Source of the DNA: Odontesthes bonariensis
Lineage: Eukaryota; Chordata; Actinopteri; Atheriniformes; Atherinopsidae
NCBI RefSeq assembly: GCF_027942865.1
Contig: NC_134527.1
Location: 5,062,976 to 5,126,975, forward strand
DNA length: 64,000 bases
Direction of reading: 5' to 3'
The position numbers and the translations under genes are program-made. Position 1 is the stretch's first letter. Every line of letters starts with the position of its first letter. A model generated the notes under the pieces. It did not search any database and had not been told where the DNA came from. It saw only the letters and a program-made list of their open reading frames with translations. Positions 52,565 to 64,000 of this stretch are shown here, piece by piece.

Positions 52565-64000
<11,436 letters not shown>

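Overview
The window is vertebrate nuclear DNA, most likely from a spiny-rayed (percomorph) teleost fish. Four conserved vertebrate genes are split into short GT-AG exons, and the introns are packed with fish-type DNA transposons (hAT, PIF/Harbinger, Tc1, TTAA-flanked foldback elements), LINE tails and a tRNA-derived SINE. I cannot name the species. Exons were placed by hand from splice sites, reading phase and remembered similarity to the human proteins. Every internal exon listed keeps phase with its neighbours.

Layout: (1) 1-21.2 kb, plus strand: mamdc2, a secreted four-MAM-domain proteoglycan-type protein. The signal peptide and first part of MAM1 lie left of the window; 13 coding exons, the stop and the polyadenylation signal are present. 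(2) 21.3-40.3 kb, minus strand: complete slc30a5 (ZnT5, zinc transporter of the early secretory pathway), 16 coding exons, 770 residues, with a promoter candidate just upstream. It meets mamdc2 tail to tail with roughly 0.1 kb between poly(A) signals. (3) 41.5-50.1 kb, minus strand: complete anxa1-type annexin, a noncoding first exon plus 11 coding exons, 346 residues. (4) 52.5 kb to the right edge, minus strand: tmc2-like mechanotransduction channel subunit. Its last 17 exons (775 residues and stop) are present and the extreme N-terminus lies beyond base 64000.

The genes do not form one pathway. They encode an extracellular-matrix protein, a Golgi zinc importer, a calcium/phospholipid-binding protein and a hair-cell channel subunit. 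MAMDC2, ANXA1 and a TMC gene also lie in one region of human chromosome 9, so this looks like an old syntenic block, but here the TMC gene reads as TMC2-like and slc30a5 is embedded in the block.

The unusual content is in the introns: mobile elements with readable target-site duplications, an element nested in another with the empty site still legible, a hAT derivative carrying a BED zinc finger and a SINE as one unit, and repeats ending within a few bases of splice sites. I found no CRISPR, operon, virus or toxin gene, and nothing I would call a new biological system.
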